A stretch of 10,467 bases of DNA from Bacteroidales bacterium. Its GTDB lineage: Bacteria > Bacteroidota > Bacteroidia > Bacteroidales > Paludibacteraceae. The notes beneath the pieces are model-generated. The model did no database searches and was not told the DNA's origin. It saw nothing but the letters and a program-made list of their open reading frames with translations. Every line of letters starts with the position of its first letter. Within the stretch, counting starts at the first letter, position 1. This document shows, piece by piece, positions 1 to 6,883 of this stretch. The stretch is taken from the NCBI GenBank assembly GCA_900767595.1, contig CAAFZS010000084.1, forward strand, positions 1-10,467, given 5' to 3'. Position numbers and translations under genes: made by a program.

Positions 1-32
1 CACTCTTTCCCTACACGACGCTCTTCCGATCT
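1..32. other. Illumina adapter contamination
   Basis: These 32 bases match the 3' part of the Illumina TruSeq universal (read-1) adapter, ending in the diagnostic CTCTTCCGATCT. Genomic sequence resumes at base 33 in the middle of clpX. Read on the minus strand, the adapter adds a few nonsense residues (DRKSVV) after the Walker B region of ClpX and then a stop, so the contig end would look like a truncated protein. This is an untrimmed library artefact, recognised from memory of the adapter sequence. Confidence 0.97.
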
Positions 33-589
33 GCAATCTTATCAATCTCGTCAATAAAAACAATACCTTGTTCGGCTTTGTTGACATCGTAATTGGCTTC
101 TTGCAATAGTCTAACCAACAACGACTCCACATCTTCACCCACATAACCGGCTTCGGTCAATACGGTGGCATCCACGATGGCGAAAGGCACTTTGAGCATC
201 TTGGCAATCGTGCGGGCAAGTAAGGTCTTACCCGTACCGGTTGAACCCACCATAATGATGTTACTTTTTTCGATTTCTACACCATCTTCCTCTTTGGGTT
301 GCAGCAGACGCTTATAGTGGTTATACACCGCTACCGATAGGAAACGTTTCGCCTCCTCTTGTCCAATCACATACTGGTCCAGATAGGCTTTGATGGCCTG
401 CGGTTTGGGCAGGTCATCCAGGTTGAGTCTTTCCCCTGCTTTCGCTTCTTTAGCCAAGAGGGTTTGGAGTTGTTTGTAGCCGTTATTGATACAATCGAAG
501 CAGATGAAACTTCCATCCTCTTGCCCGGCGAACATGCGATTACCTAAGTTGCGCCCGCAAAAAGCACACTTCTGTTCTTTACGTGCCAT
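33..589 (-). CDS. clpX: ATP-dependent Clp protease ATP-binding subunit ClpX (partial, 3' end missing)
   Basis: ClpX is the hexameric AAA+ unfoldase that feeds tagged or native substrates to ClpP in the cytoplasm. About 185 N-terminal residues are present. The zinc-binding domain has Cys8, Cys11, Cys30 and Cys33. The AAA+ domain follows, with Walker A GSTGTGKT at 115-122, the GYVG pore loop at 148-151 and Walker B IVFIDE at 176-181. Most ClpX proteins have Pro where this Walker A has Ser116. The start is ATG at 587-589, giving MARKEQKCAFC, the usual family N-terminus; an in-frame upstream start would run into clpP. The gene begins one base after the clpP stop, so the two are surely cotranscribed and probably translationally coupled. 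Sensor and C-terminal parts are lost at the contig end (adapter), not by mutation. Confidence 0.97.
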
Positions 590-590
590 C

Positions 591-1256
591 TTACTCGCCT
601 TTCTTGGTGTAGATAGAATCAATCATACCATATTCCAATGCCTCTTTAGAGGTCATCCAGAAGTCGCGATCGGCATCTTGACGGATACGTTCCAAGGTCT
701 GACCGGAATGGTCGGCAATGATTTGATATAACTCATCTTTTAATTTCAAGATCTCTTTGGCCGTGATCTCAATATCCGAGGCTTGACCTTGGATACCGCC
801 CATCGGCTGATGAATCATCACACGGCTATGGGGTAAGGCGGCACGCATTCCCTTTTCGCCGGCTACGAGCAGGACGGCACCCATACTAGCAGCCATGCCG
901 GTGCAGATAGTTCCAACCTTACTCTTAACAAACTGCATTGTATCGTAAATACCCAAACCGGCATATACACTCCCGCCGGGGGTGTTGAGATAAATGCTGA
1001 TGTTTCGGTCGTTATCCGCCGAATCCAAGTACAGCAACTGGGCTTGAATCACATTGGCAGTATAATCGTTTACTTCCGTACCCAAGAAGATGATACGGTC
1101 CATCATCAAACGGGAGAACACGTCCATTTGGGTAACATTTAACTGTCTCTCCTCCAAGATAGACGGAGAGATATAATCCGCAGAAGCTTGCATCACGTTT
1201 TCTACGTGCATGGTATTCAAGCCCTGACTTTTAGCAAATTTCAAAAAATCGTTCAT
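591..1256 (-). CDS. clpP: ATP-dependent Clp protease proteolytic subunit ClpP
   Basis: ClpP is the serine peptidase that forms a barrel of two heptamers and degrades substrates delivered by ClpX. The product has 221 residues, the usual length for Bacteroidota. The catalytic triad is Ser124 (in GMAASMGAV), His149 (in MIHQPMGG) and Asp198 (in DADRDFW). The spacings of 25 and 49 residues equal those of the E. coli enzyme. LEERQLNVTQMDVFSRLMMD near the N-terminus is typical of the phylum. The start at ATG 1254-1256 sits directly behind a tract of GGA-rich heptamers. I see no TAnnTTTG promoter in the 124 bases before it, so transcription may come through from secDF or from inside that gene. In many bacteria tig precedes clpP; here secDF does. 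Confidence 0.98.
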   Translation of the reverse strand: MNDFLKFAKSQGLNTMHVENVMQASADYISPSILEERQLNVTQMDVFSRLMMDRIIFLGTEVNDYTANVIQAQLLYLDSADNDRNISIYLNTPGGSVYAGLGIYDTMQFVKSKVGTICTGMAASMGAVLLVAGEKGMRAALPHSRVMIHQPMGGIQGQASDIEITAKEILKLKDELYQIIADHSGQTLERIRQDADRDFWMTSKEALEYGMIDSIYTKKGE

Positions 1257-1260
1257 ATTA

Positions 1261-1322
1261 TCCTTAATCCTTAATCCTTATTCCGTATCCTCAATCCTCA
1301 TTCCTCATTCCTCATTCCTTTA
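1261..1322. repeat. Heptamer tandem repeat before clpP
   Basis: Nine degenerate 7-base units on the plus strand, consensus TCCTYAW: TCCTTAA twice, TCCTTAT, a 6-base TCCGTA, TCCTCAA, TCCTCAT three times, then TCCTTTA. In the clpP sense direction the tract reads as repeated GGAWTRA and ends five bases before the start codon, so it makes up most of the clpP leader. A related tract lies at 8691-8718. Confidence 0.85.
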
Positions 1323-1324
1323 TC

Positions 1325-1358
1325 AAATAAGGAGCCATGAGCTCATGACTCCTTATTT
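1325..1358 (-). terminator. Hairpin between secDF and clpP, probable terminator
   Basis: A 34-base near-perfect palindrome with arms 1325-1341 and 1342-1358. The only imperfection is the pair 1335/1348, which is C-A in plus-strand RNA but a G-U wobble in minus-strand RNA, favouring function on the minus strand. It follows secDF by about 20 bases. The run after the stem is weak in U (the stem itself ends UUAUUU), so readthrough into clpP is plausible. Confidence 0.6.
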
Positions 1359-1360
1359 AT

Positions 1361-1381
1361 TATATATACGCGCGTGCGTAT
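1361..1381. repeat. Alternating purine-pyrimidine tract at the secDF 3' end
   Basis: Twenty-one bases of unbroken pyrimidine-purine alternation, TATATATA followed by CGCGCGTGCGTAT, ending on the secDF stop codon. It also folds into a small TACGC/GCGTA hairpin (1367-1380). A similar element lies before secDF at 4426-4455. Confidence 0.6.
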
Positions 1382-4300
1382 TAGGCTTCGCGTTTAGCCG
1401 CTTTCTTTCTGTCTTGAGCCGTTTGGATAGCGTAAGAGATGCTCGGAGCGATACACATACTCGAGAACGAACCTACGACCATACCAATCAATAAGGCGAA
1501 GACGAAACCGCGAATACTCTCTCCACCGAAGAAGAAGATAGCCAGCAATACAACCATCGTAGACATTGAGGTCGAGAACGTACGGCTGAGCGTGCGGTTG
1601 ATAGCCTCGTTGATGTTGACTTGTTTGTCGCGCTTCGGATACAACGTGATGAACTCACGCAGACGGTCGAAGATAACCACCGTGTTGTTGATGGAGTAAC
1701 CGATAACCGTCAGGATAGCTGCGAGAAATGCCTGGTCAATCTCCATAGAGAATGGCATTACCTTCCAAAGAATAGCGTAGCTACCAAGAACTAAGATCGT
1801 ATCGTGTGCCAAAGCCACAATCGAACCTACAGAGTAAGCCAGGTTGCGGAAACGCAACAGGATATACAGGAAGATACCGATCAATGCGCAAACAACAGCA
1901 ATGAAGGCTGCGGTGGTGATATCGTCTGCGATAGCAGGACCTACCTTTTGACTTTGCATGATACCTACCTCCGGATTGATCTCCGTCGATTTGAATTGGT
2001 CGAGAGTAATGTCCTCTGCCAAGTAAGGCTTGCAGCCTTCGTACAACAGAGCTTCGATCTCGTCATCTACATTCTCGTCATTATCATTGATCTTGAAGTT
2101 TGTGGAGATACGTACTTGGTTCTCGTTACCGATGGTGATAACGCGTACCGTTAGGTTCTCGCCTTCGGGGTTTTGTGCAGCAAAAGCGTCCGTTACCGTG
2201 CTTTCAACAGCCTCCGTATTCACGGGTTGTGCAAAACGTACAACATAGTTGCGACCACCGGAGAAGTCGATACCGAGGTTCAGTTTACCGAACATATGAG
2301 GCTCCAAACCGAGGATACCGACAAGGCAGAATACGCCGGCAATGATGTACCAGAGTCTGCGTTTGCCTACCCAGTCAACCTTCACATTCTGCAAGAAGTT
2401 CTTCATGATCGGTGTGGTGAAAGGAAGTTCCTTTGCATCATCGCGCTTAGCGTATGCCGTTAACCACAAACGGGTCAAGAACACTGCTGTAAAGAACGAA
2501 GAGATAATACCAATCATATAGGTTACAGCGAAACCTTTGATGGGGCCTGTACCGAAGATAGCGAGGATAGCACCCGTCAAGAAACTGGTTACGTTAGCGT
2601 CCACGATAGCGGAGATAGCACCGTGGAAACCATCTTCGATGGCTTTGCGCAGTTGTTTGCCGGCTTTCATCTCCTCACGGATACGCTCGAAGATAAGCAC
2701 GTTAGCATCCACCGCCATACCCATGGTCAGCACGATACCGGCAATACCCGGCAGGGTCAGAACGGCCGAGAAGGAAGCGAGGATACCCACGAGCAGGAAG
2801 ATATTGCAAAGCAATGCACCATCCGCAATCAAACCGGGGATGAAACCATAGTAGAGGATCATGTAAATCAGAATCAGGATGAAACCGATAACGAAACTGA
2901 TTAAACCGGCATGAATAGCTTCTTGACCCAGCGAAGGACCAACTACGTCCTCTTGGATGATACGGGCAGGAGCAGGCATCTTACCGGATTTTAAGGTGTT
3001 AGCCAAGTCTTTTGCCTCTTCTACGGTGAAGTTACCGGTAATTTGGCTGTTACCGCCGGCAATCTCGTTTTGTACCGTCGGGAAACTATATACGTAGTTA
3101 TCCAAAACGATAGCAATCGACTTGCCGATATTGTCTTTCGTGATACGCTGCCAAGCTTTCGCTCCTTCAGCGTTCATCGACATAGATACATTGGCGTAAG
3201 CGCTCAGTTGACCGAAGTCAGCCTTAGCGTCTGTGATGACATCACCCTCCAACGAAGGACGACCATCGCGTTGCGCTTTCAAAGCAACGAGTTGATAAAC
3301 CGTCTCAGCCTCATCAATCGCCTTAACCGTCCAACGCAGACACAAGTCGCGCGGCAGCACTTGTTTAGCAATCGTAGAGTTGAGCATCTCCATTACGCGA
3401 GCGGTATCGGTATAAAGAACCATACCTACCACCGGACCACGATAAGCTTGACCTTGAGCATTGATGCTCGGGTTGAGGATAGCGAACAAAGGATTCTTTG
3501 CTTTATACTCCTCGATAGCTTCTGCTTGCGCTTCAGCAGCTTCTACAGAGTCATTCAATAAAGCATCAATATCATCGCTTTTTTGTTTCTCGCTTTTCGT
3601 TTCTTGTTTCTCTTTATTTGCTTCTGCTAACTTAGCATACTCGTTGTTGATTTGTGCAAAAGCAGGAAGAATCTCACTAAAATCATAGGTCTCCCAGAAC
3701 TCCAAGTTCGCACTTCCTTGTAAGAGTTTACGAACGCGCTCAGGCTCTTTGATACCCGGGAGCTCAATCAGGATACGACCCGATTGGCTGAGTTTTTGAA
3801 TGTTCGGTTGAACAACACCGAAACGGTCAATACGTGTACGCAATACGTTGAAGGAGTTGTCGATAGCACCCTCTACTTCCTCGCGAATTACTTTCTCAAC
3901 CTCGGCATTCGTCGAGTTCAGCGTCACTTTGTCTTTGAGCTCAAAAGTAGAGAATACACTTGCCAATTGGGCATTAGGATCCACTTCGTTGAACGACTCG
4001 ATAAAGAGCGTTACGAAATCGGCACCACTCGATTTCTGTTTTTGTTGGGCAGCAGCCATGGCTTGGTTAAAGGTAGCCGAGGTGTTGTAACCCGATAAAG
4101 CACGAAGAATGTCAGGAACACTAACCTCCATGGTTACGTTCATACCACCCTTCAAGTCCAAACCGAGGTTCAACTCTTTCTCGCGGCACTCCTTTAAGGT
4201 GAAACCGCACCATACTTTTTGGGATGCCAGCGAGTCCAAATAGTAGAACTCTTTTGCTGCATCACCTTGTGCATACTCCTTCGCCTGTCTGTTGTAATGC

Positions 4301-4386
4301 GAAGTAACTAAATTAAAGGACAAATAAAAGGCACTCACCAATCCAAAGATGACGGCCAAAATCCTTACTAAACCTTTGTTTTGCAT
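1381..4386 (-). CDS. secDF: Fused protein translocase subunit SecDF
   Basis: SecD and SecF are accessory subunits of the Sec translocon that use the proton gradient to pull exported proteins across the inner membrane. Here they are one 1001-residue protein, as is common in Bacteroidota. The SecD half (about 1-650) has a first membrane helix at 7-28, the conserved LGLDLKGGMNV at 74-84, a large periplasmic domain and five membrane helices between about 490 and 642. GMAVDANVLIFERIREE (556-572) carries the conserved Asp560. The SecF half starts near 661, with a helix at 677-695, GIDFSGG at 705-711 and five more helices from about 822, including GYSINNTVVIFDRLRE (896-911). A charged, probably helical insert lies at about 250-297. 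The start ATG 4384-4386 precedes the first helix directly. It has its own promoter at 4466-4497. Confidence 0.98.
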   Translation of the reverse strand: MQNKGLVRILAVIFGLVSAFYLSFNLVTSHYNRQAKEYAQGDAAKEFYYLDSLASQKVWCGFTLKECREKELNLGLDLKGGMNVTMEVSVPDILRALSGYNTSATFNQAMAAAQQKQKSSGADFVTLFIESFNEVDPNAQLASVFSTFELKDKVTLNSTNAEVEKVIREEVEGAIDNSFNVLRTRIDRFGVVQPNIQKLSQSGRILIELPGIKEPERVRKLLQGSANLEFWETYDFSEILPAFAQINNEYAKLAEANKEKQETKSEKQKSDDIDALLNDSVEAAEAQAEAIEEYKAKNPLFAILNPSINAQGQAYRGPVVGMVLYTDTARVMEMLNSTIAKQVLPRDLCLRWTVKAIDEAETVYQLVALKAQRDGRPSLEGDVITDAKADFGQLSAYANVSMSMNAEGAKAWQRITKDNIGKSIAIVLDNYVYSFPTVQNEIAGGNSQITGNFTVEEAKDLANTLKSGKMPAPARIIQEDVVGPSLGQEAIHAGLISFVIGFILILIYMILYYGFIPGLIADGALLCNIFLLVGILASFSAVLTLPGIAGIVLTMGMAVDANVLIFERIREEMKAGKQLRKAIEDGFHGAISAIVDANVTSFLTGAILAIFGTGPIKGFAVTYMIGIISSFFTAVFLTRLWLTAYAKRDDAKELPFTTPIMKNFLQNVKVDWVGKRRLWYIIAGVFCLVGILGLEPHMFGKLNLGIDFSGGRNYVVRFAQPVNTEAVESTVTDAFAAQNPEGENLTVRVITIGNENQVRISTNFKINDNDENVDDEIEALLYEGCKPYLAEDITLDQFKSTEINPEVGIMQSQKVGPAIADDITTAAFIAVVCALIGIFLYILLRFRNLAYSVGSIVALAHDTILVLGSYAILWKVMPFSMEIDQAFLAAILTVIGYSINNTVVIFDRLREFITLYPKRDKQVNINEAINRTLSRTFSTSMSTMVVLLAIFFFGGESIRGFVFALLIGMVVGSFSSMCIAPSISYAIQTAQDRKKAAKREA

Positions 4387-4425
4387 AATGTTTTTTGTTT
4401 TTTATTTAATGATTATTTATCGCGT

Positions 4426-4455
4426 CATATATATGCGTAGGCGTGCACCTACGCA
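4426..4455 (-). other. Hairpin and alternating tract in the secDF leader
   Basis: An 8-bp perfect stem (TGCGTAGG 4434-4441 with CCTACGCA 4448-4455, 6-base loop) begins within about ten bases of the expected secDF transcript start. It is preceded on its gene-proximal side by an alternating CATATATATGCGTA run (4426-4439). A 5'-terminal hairpin like this could stabilise the mRNA or be a regulatory fold; its function is unknown. Confidence 0.5.
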
Positions 4456-4465
4456 AAATAGCGTA

Positions 4466-4497
4466 CAAAAGTACAACATTTTTTTGAAATATGCAAA
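4466..4497 (-). promoter_or_regulatory. secDF promoter (Bacteroidota type)
   Basis: On the minus strand TTTG (4494-4497), 20 bases, then TACTTTTG (4466-4473): an exact match to the Bacteroidota -33 TTTG / -7 TAnnTTTG consensus with ideal spacing. Transcription should start near 4462, giving a leader of about 75 bases. Confidence 0.85.
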
Positions 4498-4532
4498 TAT
4501 TTATGCAAATTTTTTGCAGAAACCGCTATTTT

Positions 4533-4703
4533 TTACTCTTTCGTGAACACTGACAGGGTAGATTCGCAATAATCCAGCAATGATTTTGCTTTTTTGGCCT
4601 GTGCTTGATACTCCTGCAAAGAGATAGCGGGTGTTTGCTCTAAAGCCTCAATAATCTGCTGTGCTTCTTGGAGCGCTTCGTCGTATGATTTTGCTTGACT
4701 CAT
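4533..4703 (-). CDS. xseB: Exodeoxyribonuclease VII small subunit XseB
   Basis: XseB binds the large subunit XseA to form exonuclease VII, which degrades single-stranded DNA to short acid-soluble pieces in the cytoplasm. The product is only 56 residues, at the short end for the family. It has the family layout of two amphipathic helices: SYDEALQEAQQIIEALEQ (6-23), then a turn near TPAIS, then LQEYQAQAKKAKSLLDYC (29-46), where family members carry Leu, Ala, Leu and Cys at similar places. The ATG at 4701-4703 lies 8 bases past the sugar transferase stop, so it is the last gene of that unit. xseA is not in the window. No good terminator separates it from the secDF promoter. Confidence 0.78.
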   Translation of the reverse strand: MSQAKSYDEALQEAQQIIEALEQTPAISLQEYQAQAKKAKSLLDYCESTLSVFTKE

Positions 4704-4711
4704 AACTATTC

Positions 4712-5998
4712 TTATTTTCCCTTACCGTCTAATATAACTCCAATCGTATAGAATAATATCTTTATGTCTAGACGCAAGGACATGTTTTCCATATAAACAA
4801 TGTCGTAATTAAGACGCGCAATCATCTTTTCCATAGTATCCGTATATCCCACTTTAATCGGTCCCCAACTGGTCAGTCCCGGACGAACCCCGTAAAGCAA
4901 GCAGTAATAAGGTGCCTGTTGCTGAATTTGATCAATAAAAAATGCGCGTTCAGGACGAGGACCCACCAACGCCATATCTCCTTTAAACACATTCCATAAC
5001 TGTGGCAGCTCGTCCAAACGATAGCGTCTTAGTTTTCTTCCAATGGGTGTGATACGAGGGTCATCGTCTTGTGAGAGTTGAGGTTTTTCTTGCTCTGCGT
5101 TTTGAACCATTGTTCGGAATTTCAATATTTTGAACGGGAGTCCGTGCAGACCGATACGTTCTTGTTTGTAGATAACAGGACCCTTTGAAGAAACCTTGAC
5201 TAATCCTGCGAGAATAAGATAGACGGGAGAAAGAAGGATAAGACCCAACCCGGAAATAACGATATCCGAAGCGCGTTTGACACATAGTTCTGAGTCTGAC
5301 ATCTTGAGAGCATTAATGCAGATATAAGGTGCGTCTTGAATGGTAGTGATGCGAGCCGAACCGGTTAACATGTCGTAGGTGGTCGGAACGATATAAATCT
5401 GCACATTAAGGGGGTAAAGTTTTTGAATGGCTAAATAGATTTCGTTCTCCTTATTGTTTTTAAAATCAATAACAACAGCCTCAAAAGGTTGTTTTTTGTG
5501 TTGCTTCTTAAACGAATCCAGTTGCTTTAAGTCTGTCAGCGTAAAGGTTCTCGGTTGGGGTTTATGAACCTTTTGAACCAAATAAATAATCAGCCGAGGC
5601 AACAAACTAACAAGGAATTGTAATCCAAACAGTACTCCCAGAGTTACCAGATAATATTGATATTGGTCAATGGGAGTGACATCATCGGCAATGATGACAA
5701 AAAAGGATACAAACGCAATGGTGAGTGCCGAGAAGAATGTGGGTACCCCCACCATTCCCAACCGATTCTTATAAGGACGCAAATAATAACCCGATAGGTA
5801 ATAGACAATCAAACAACCTAAAGGATAAAAAATCAGTGGCGTAACGAAATTAAAGGCGGGAATAAGTACCTGTTCCGCATTGAATAAACGCCCTTGATAT
5901 ACGAGCCAACGGAAAATCAAAAAACAAAGCCAAACCACCTCCGAAGAAATCAGGTCTGCCAAGAGAAGGATAAACTGTTGTTTGCGCCTTAGGGTCAT
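4712..5998 (-). CDS. Polyprenyl-phosphate sugar-1-phosphate transferase (WcaJ/WbaP type)
   Basis: Enzymes of this family move a sugar-1-phosphate from a nucleotide sugar to undecaprenyl phosphate at the inner membrane, starting synthesis of capsule, O-antigen or exopolysaccharide. Four membrane helices are visible at about 8-33, 48-70, 86-104 and 116-140. A reduced soluble linker domain follows at about 150-235. The catalytic domain occupies about 239-428: KRASDIVISGLGLILLSPVY at its re-entrant helix, FKILKFRTM (289-297), the Asp329-Glu330 pair in RLDELPQLWNVFKGD, and GPRPE at 346-350. The total of 428 residues is slightly short for the long subfamily because the middle domain is compact. The ATG at 5996-5998 overlaps the tsaC stop by one base (TAATG), so the two are translationally coupled. 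No other glycan genes are nearby, so the sugar and the polymer cannot be told. Confidence 0.93.
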   Translation of the reverse strand: MTLRRKQQFILLLADLISSEVVWLCFLIFRWLVYQGRLFNAEQVLIPAFNFVTPLIFYPLGCLIVYYLSGYYLRPYKNRLGMVGVPTFFSALTIAFVSFFVIIADDVTPIDQYQYYLVTLGVLFGLQFLVSLLPRLIIYLVQKVHKPQPRTFTLTDLKQLDSFKKQHKKQPFEAVVIDFKNNKENEIYLAIQKLYPLNVQIYIVPTTYDMLTGSARITTIQDAPYICINALKMSDSELCVKRASDIVISGLGLILLSPVYLILAGLVKVSSKGPVIYKQERIGLHGLPFKILKFRTMVQNAEQEKPQLSQDDDPRITPIGRKLRRYRLDELPQLWNVFKGDMALVGPRPERAFFIDQIQQQAPYYCLLYGVRPGLTSWGPIKVGYTDTMEKMIARLNYDIVYMENMSLRLDIKILFYTIGVILDGKGK

Positions 5999-6582
5999 TA
6001 TTGCCGAATAATTTGAATGGTATTATCCTCGTTGACTTTGATGATCGAAGAAGGTTTCTTCTCTTCGTTGTCTTGACGACGATAGCGACAAATATAATCC
6101 ACCGCGTTTTTAATCTCCGGCACAATTTGCGCAAACGTCTTAGCGGCCGCTTGACCCGAGATGTTCGCTGAAGTGGAAACAATAGGTTTGTGCAAATGTT
6201 CGCAAAGTGATTTAGAGAACACTTCTTCCGTTATACGGATGCCCACACTTCCGTCCTCAGCGAGCAGGTTGGGCGCAAGATTGCGCGCGTGCGGGTAAAT
6301 AATAGTAAGGGGACGCTGCCCTTCGCTCACTTCCAATAACTGCCATGCCGCTTGCGGGATCTCTTGAACATACCCCTGGATCTTGCCTGCTCCCTCTAAA
6401 AGGACGAGCATGGATTTGGCATCTTCGCGATGTTTGATATCGAAAATACTCTTGACCGCTTCTGCGTTGGTTGCGTCACAACCAATACCCCAAACCGTAT
6501 CGGTCGGATATAAGATCACACCACCCTGTTTGAGTACGCGGACAGCTTCTTGCAAATCAGATAATTCGAATGGACAATTCAT
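5998..6582 (-). CDS. tsaC: L-threonylcarbamoyladenylate synthase (TsaC/Sua5/YrdC/YciO family)
   Basis: Enzymes of this family make threonylcarbamoyl-AMP from threonine, bicarbonate and ATP, the first step of the t6A37 modification of ANN-decoding tRNAs. The product has 194 residues, a single YrdC-like domain without the extra Sua5 domain. Visible motifs are LYPTDTVWGIGCDA (24-37), KHREDAKSM (50-58, with Lys50 and Arg52 of the KxR signature), SVGIRI (112-117) and STSANISG (136-143, the SxN signature). KPSSIIKV near the C-terminus is also typical. The start chosen is ATG 6580-6582; an in-frame TTG two codons earlier is less likely. It is the first gene of a unit with the sugar transferase and xseB. 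YciO-like paralogues share these motifs and may lack the activity, so the exact role is less certain than the family. Confidence 0.9.
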   Translation of the reverse strand: MNCPFELSDLQEAVRVLKQGGVILYPTDTVWGIGCDATNAEAVKSIFDIKHREDAKSMLVLLEGAGKIQGYVQEIPQAAWQLLEVSEGQRPLTIIYPHARNLAPNLLAEDGSVGIRITEEVFSKSLCEHLHKPIVSTSANISGQAAAKTFAQIVPEIKNAVDYICRYRRQDNEEKKPSSIIKVNEDNTIQIIRQ

Positions 6583-6606
6583 AGTCAAAATTGTTTTTAA
6601 ACCAAT

Positions 6607-6638
6607 GTAAAAAAAGAAGGGTTGTCATCCCGACAACC
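6607..6638 (-). terminator. Terminator-like hairpin inside the tsaC leader
   Basis: On the minus strand GGTTGTC (6632-6638), loop GGGAT and GACAACC (6620-6626) form a perfect 7-bp stem, followed by CTTCTTTTTTTAC. It has the form of an intrinsic terminator but lies between the tsaC promoter (6685-6716) and the tsaC start (6582). This suggests transcription attenuation. The plus strand lacks a T run after the stem. Confidence 0.6.
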
Positions 6639-6684
6639 ACAATCTTTACTTAACCTTAAATCTAATACCATGAAAAACACGGTG

Positions 6685-6716
6685 CAAAAGTACTGCTTTT
6701 TTTCGAACCGACCAAA
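6685..6716 (-). promoter_or_regulatory. Promoter of the tsaC-transferase-xseB unit
   Basis: On the minus strand TTTG (6713-6716), 20 bases, then TACTTTTG (6685-6692), an exact Bacteroidota promoter. Start of transcription is expected near 6681, giving a leader of about 100 bases that carries the hairpin at 6607-6638. Confidence 0.85.
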
Positions 6717-6803
6717 TATTTTATGTTAAAAAGCATATTTTTTGTATTTTTGCCAATTTCAGTTTGCAAAAAATGGGTTTTTTATAGGCAGAATGTAAAA
6801 ATA

Positions 6804-6835
6804 TTTGTGTATGTCAAAAATTTTTTGTACTTTTG
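6804..6835 (+). promoter_or_regulatory. pckA promoter (Bacteroidota type)
   Basis: TTTG (6804-6807), 20 bases, then TACTTTTG (6828-6835): an exact consensus with ideal spacing. The expected start is near 6839, about 45 bases before the pckA ATG. It is divergent from the tsaC promoter, with about 87 AT-rich bases between them and no gene there. A lone TATTTTTG at 6745-6752 lacks a -33 TTTG at the right distance. Confidence 0.85.
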
Positions 6836-6883
6836 CGTTCGCAAAAAGTTAGATGTCAATTAAACAAACAAATCTATATAAAA

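Noticed and set aside
590..622. Earlier in-frame start for clpX inside clpP
   Set aside because: The extra residues do not resemble ClpX; the ATG at 589 gives the standard zinc-domain start.
6597..6671. Leader peptide of 24 codons before tsaC as a proven attenuator gene
   Set aside because: No ribosome-binding signal and no run of a regulating amino acid; kept only as a possibility within the attenuator finding.
6745..6752. Second plus-strand promoter for pckA (TATTTTTG)
   Set aside because: No TTTG at 19 to 21 bases upstream; the exact promoter at 6804-6835 is far better.
6833..6883. Earlier in-frame TTG start for pckA
   Set aside because: It lies inside the TACTTTTG promoter box, so it would not be in the transcript. 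The ATG at 6884 gives the family-like N-terminus.
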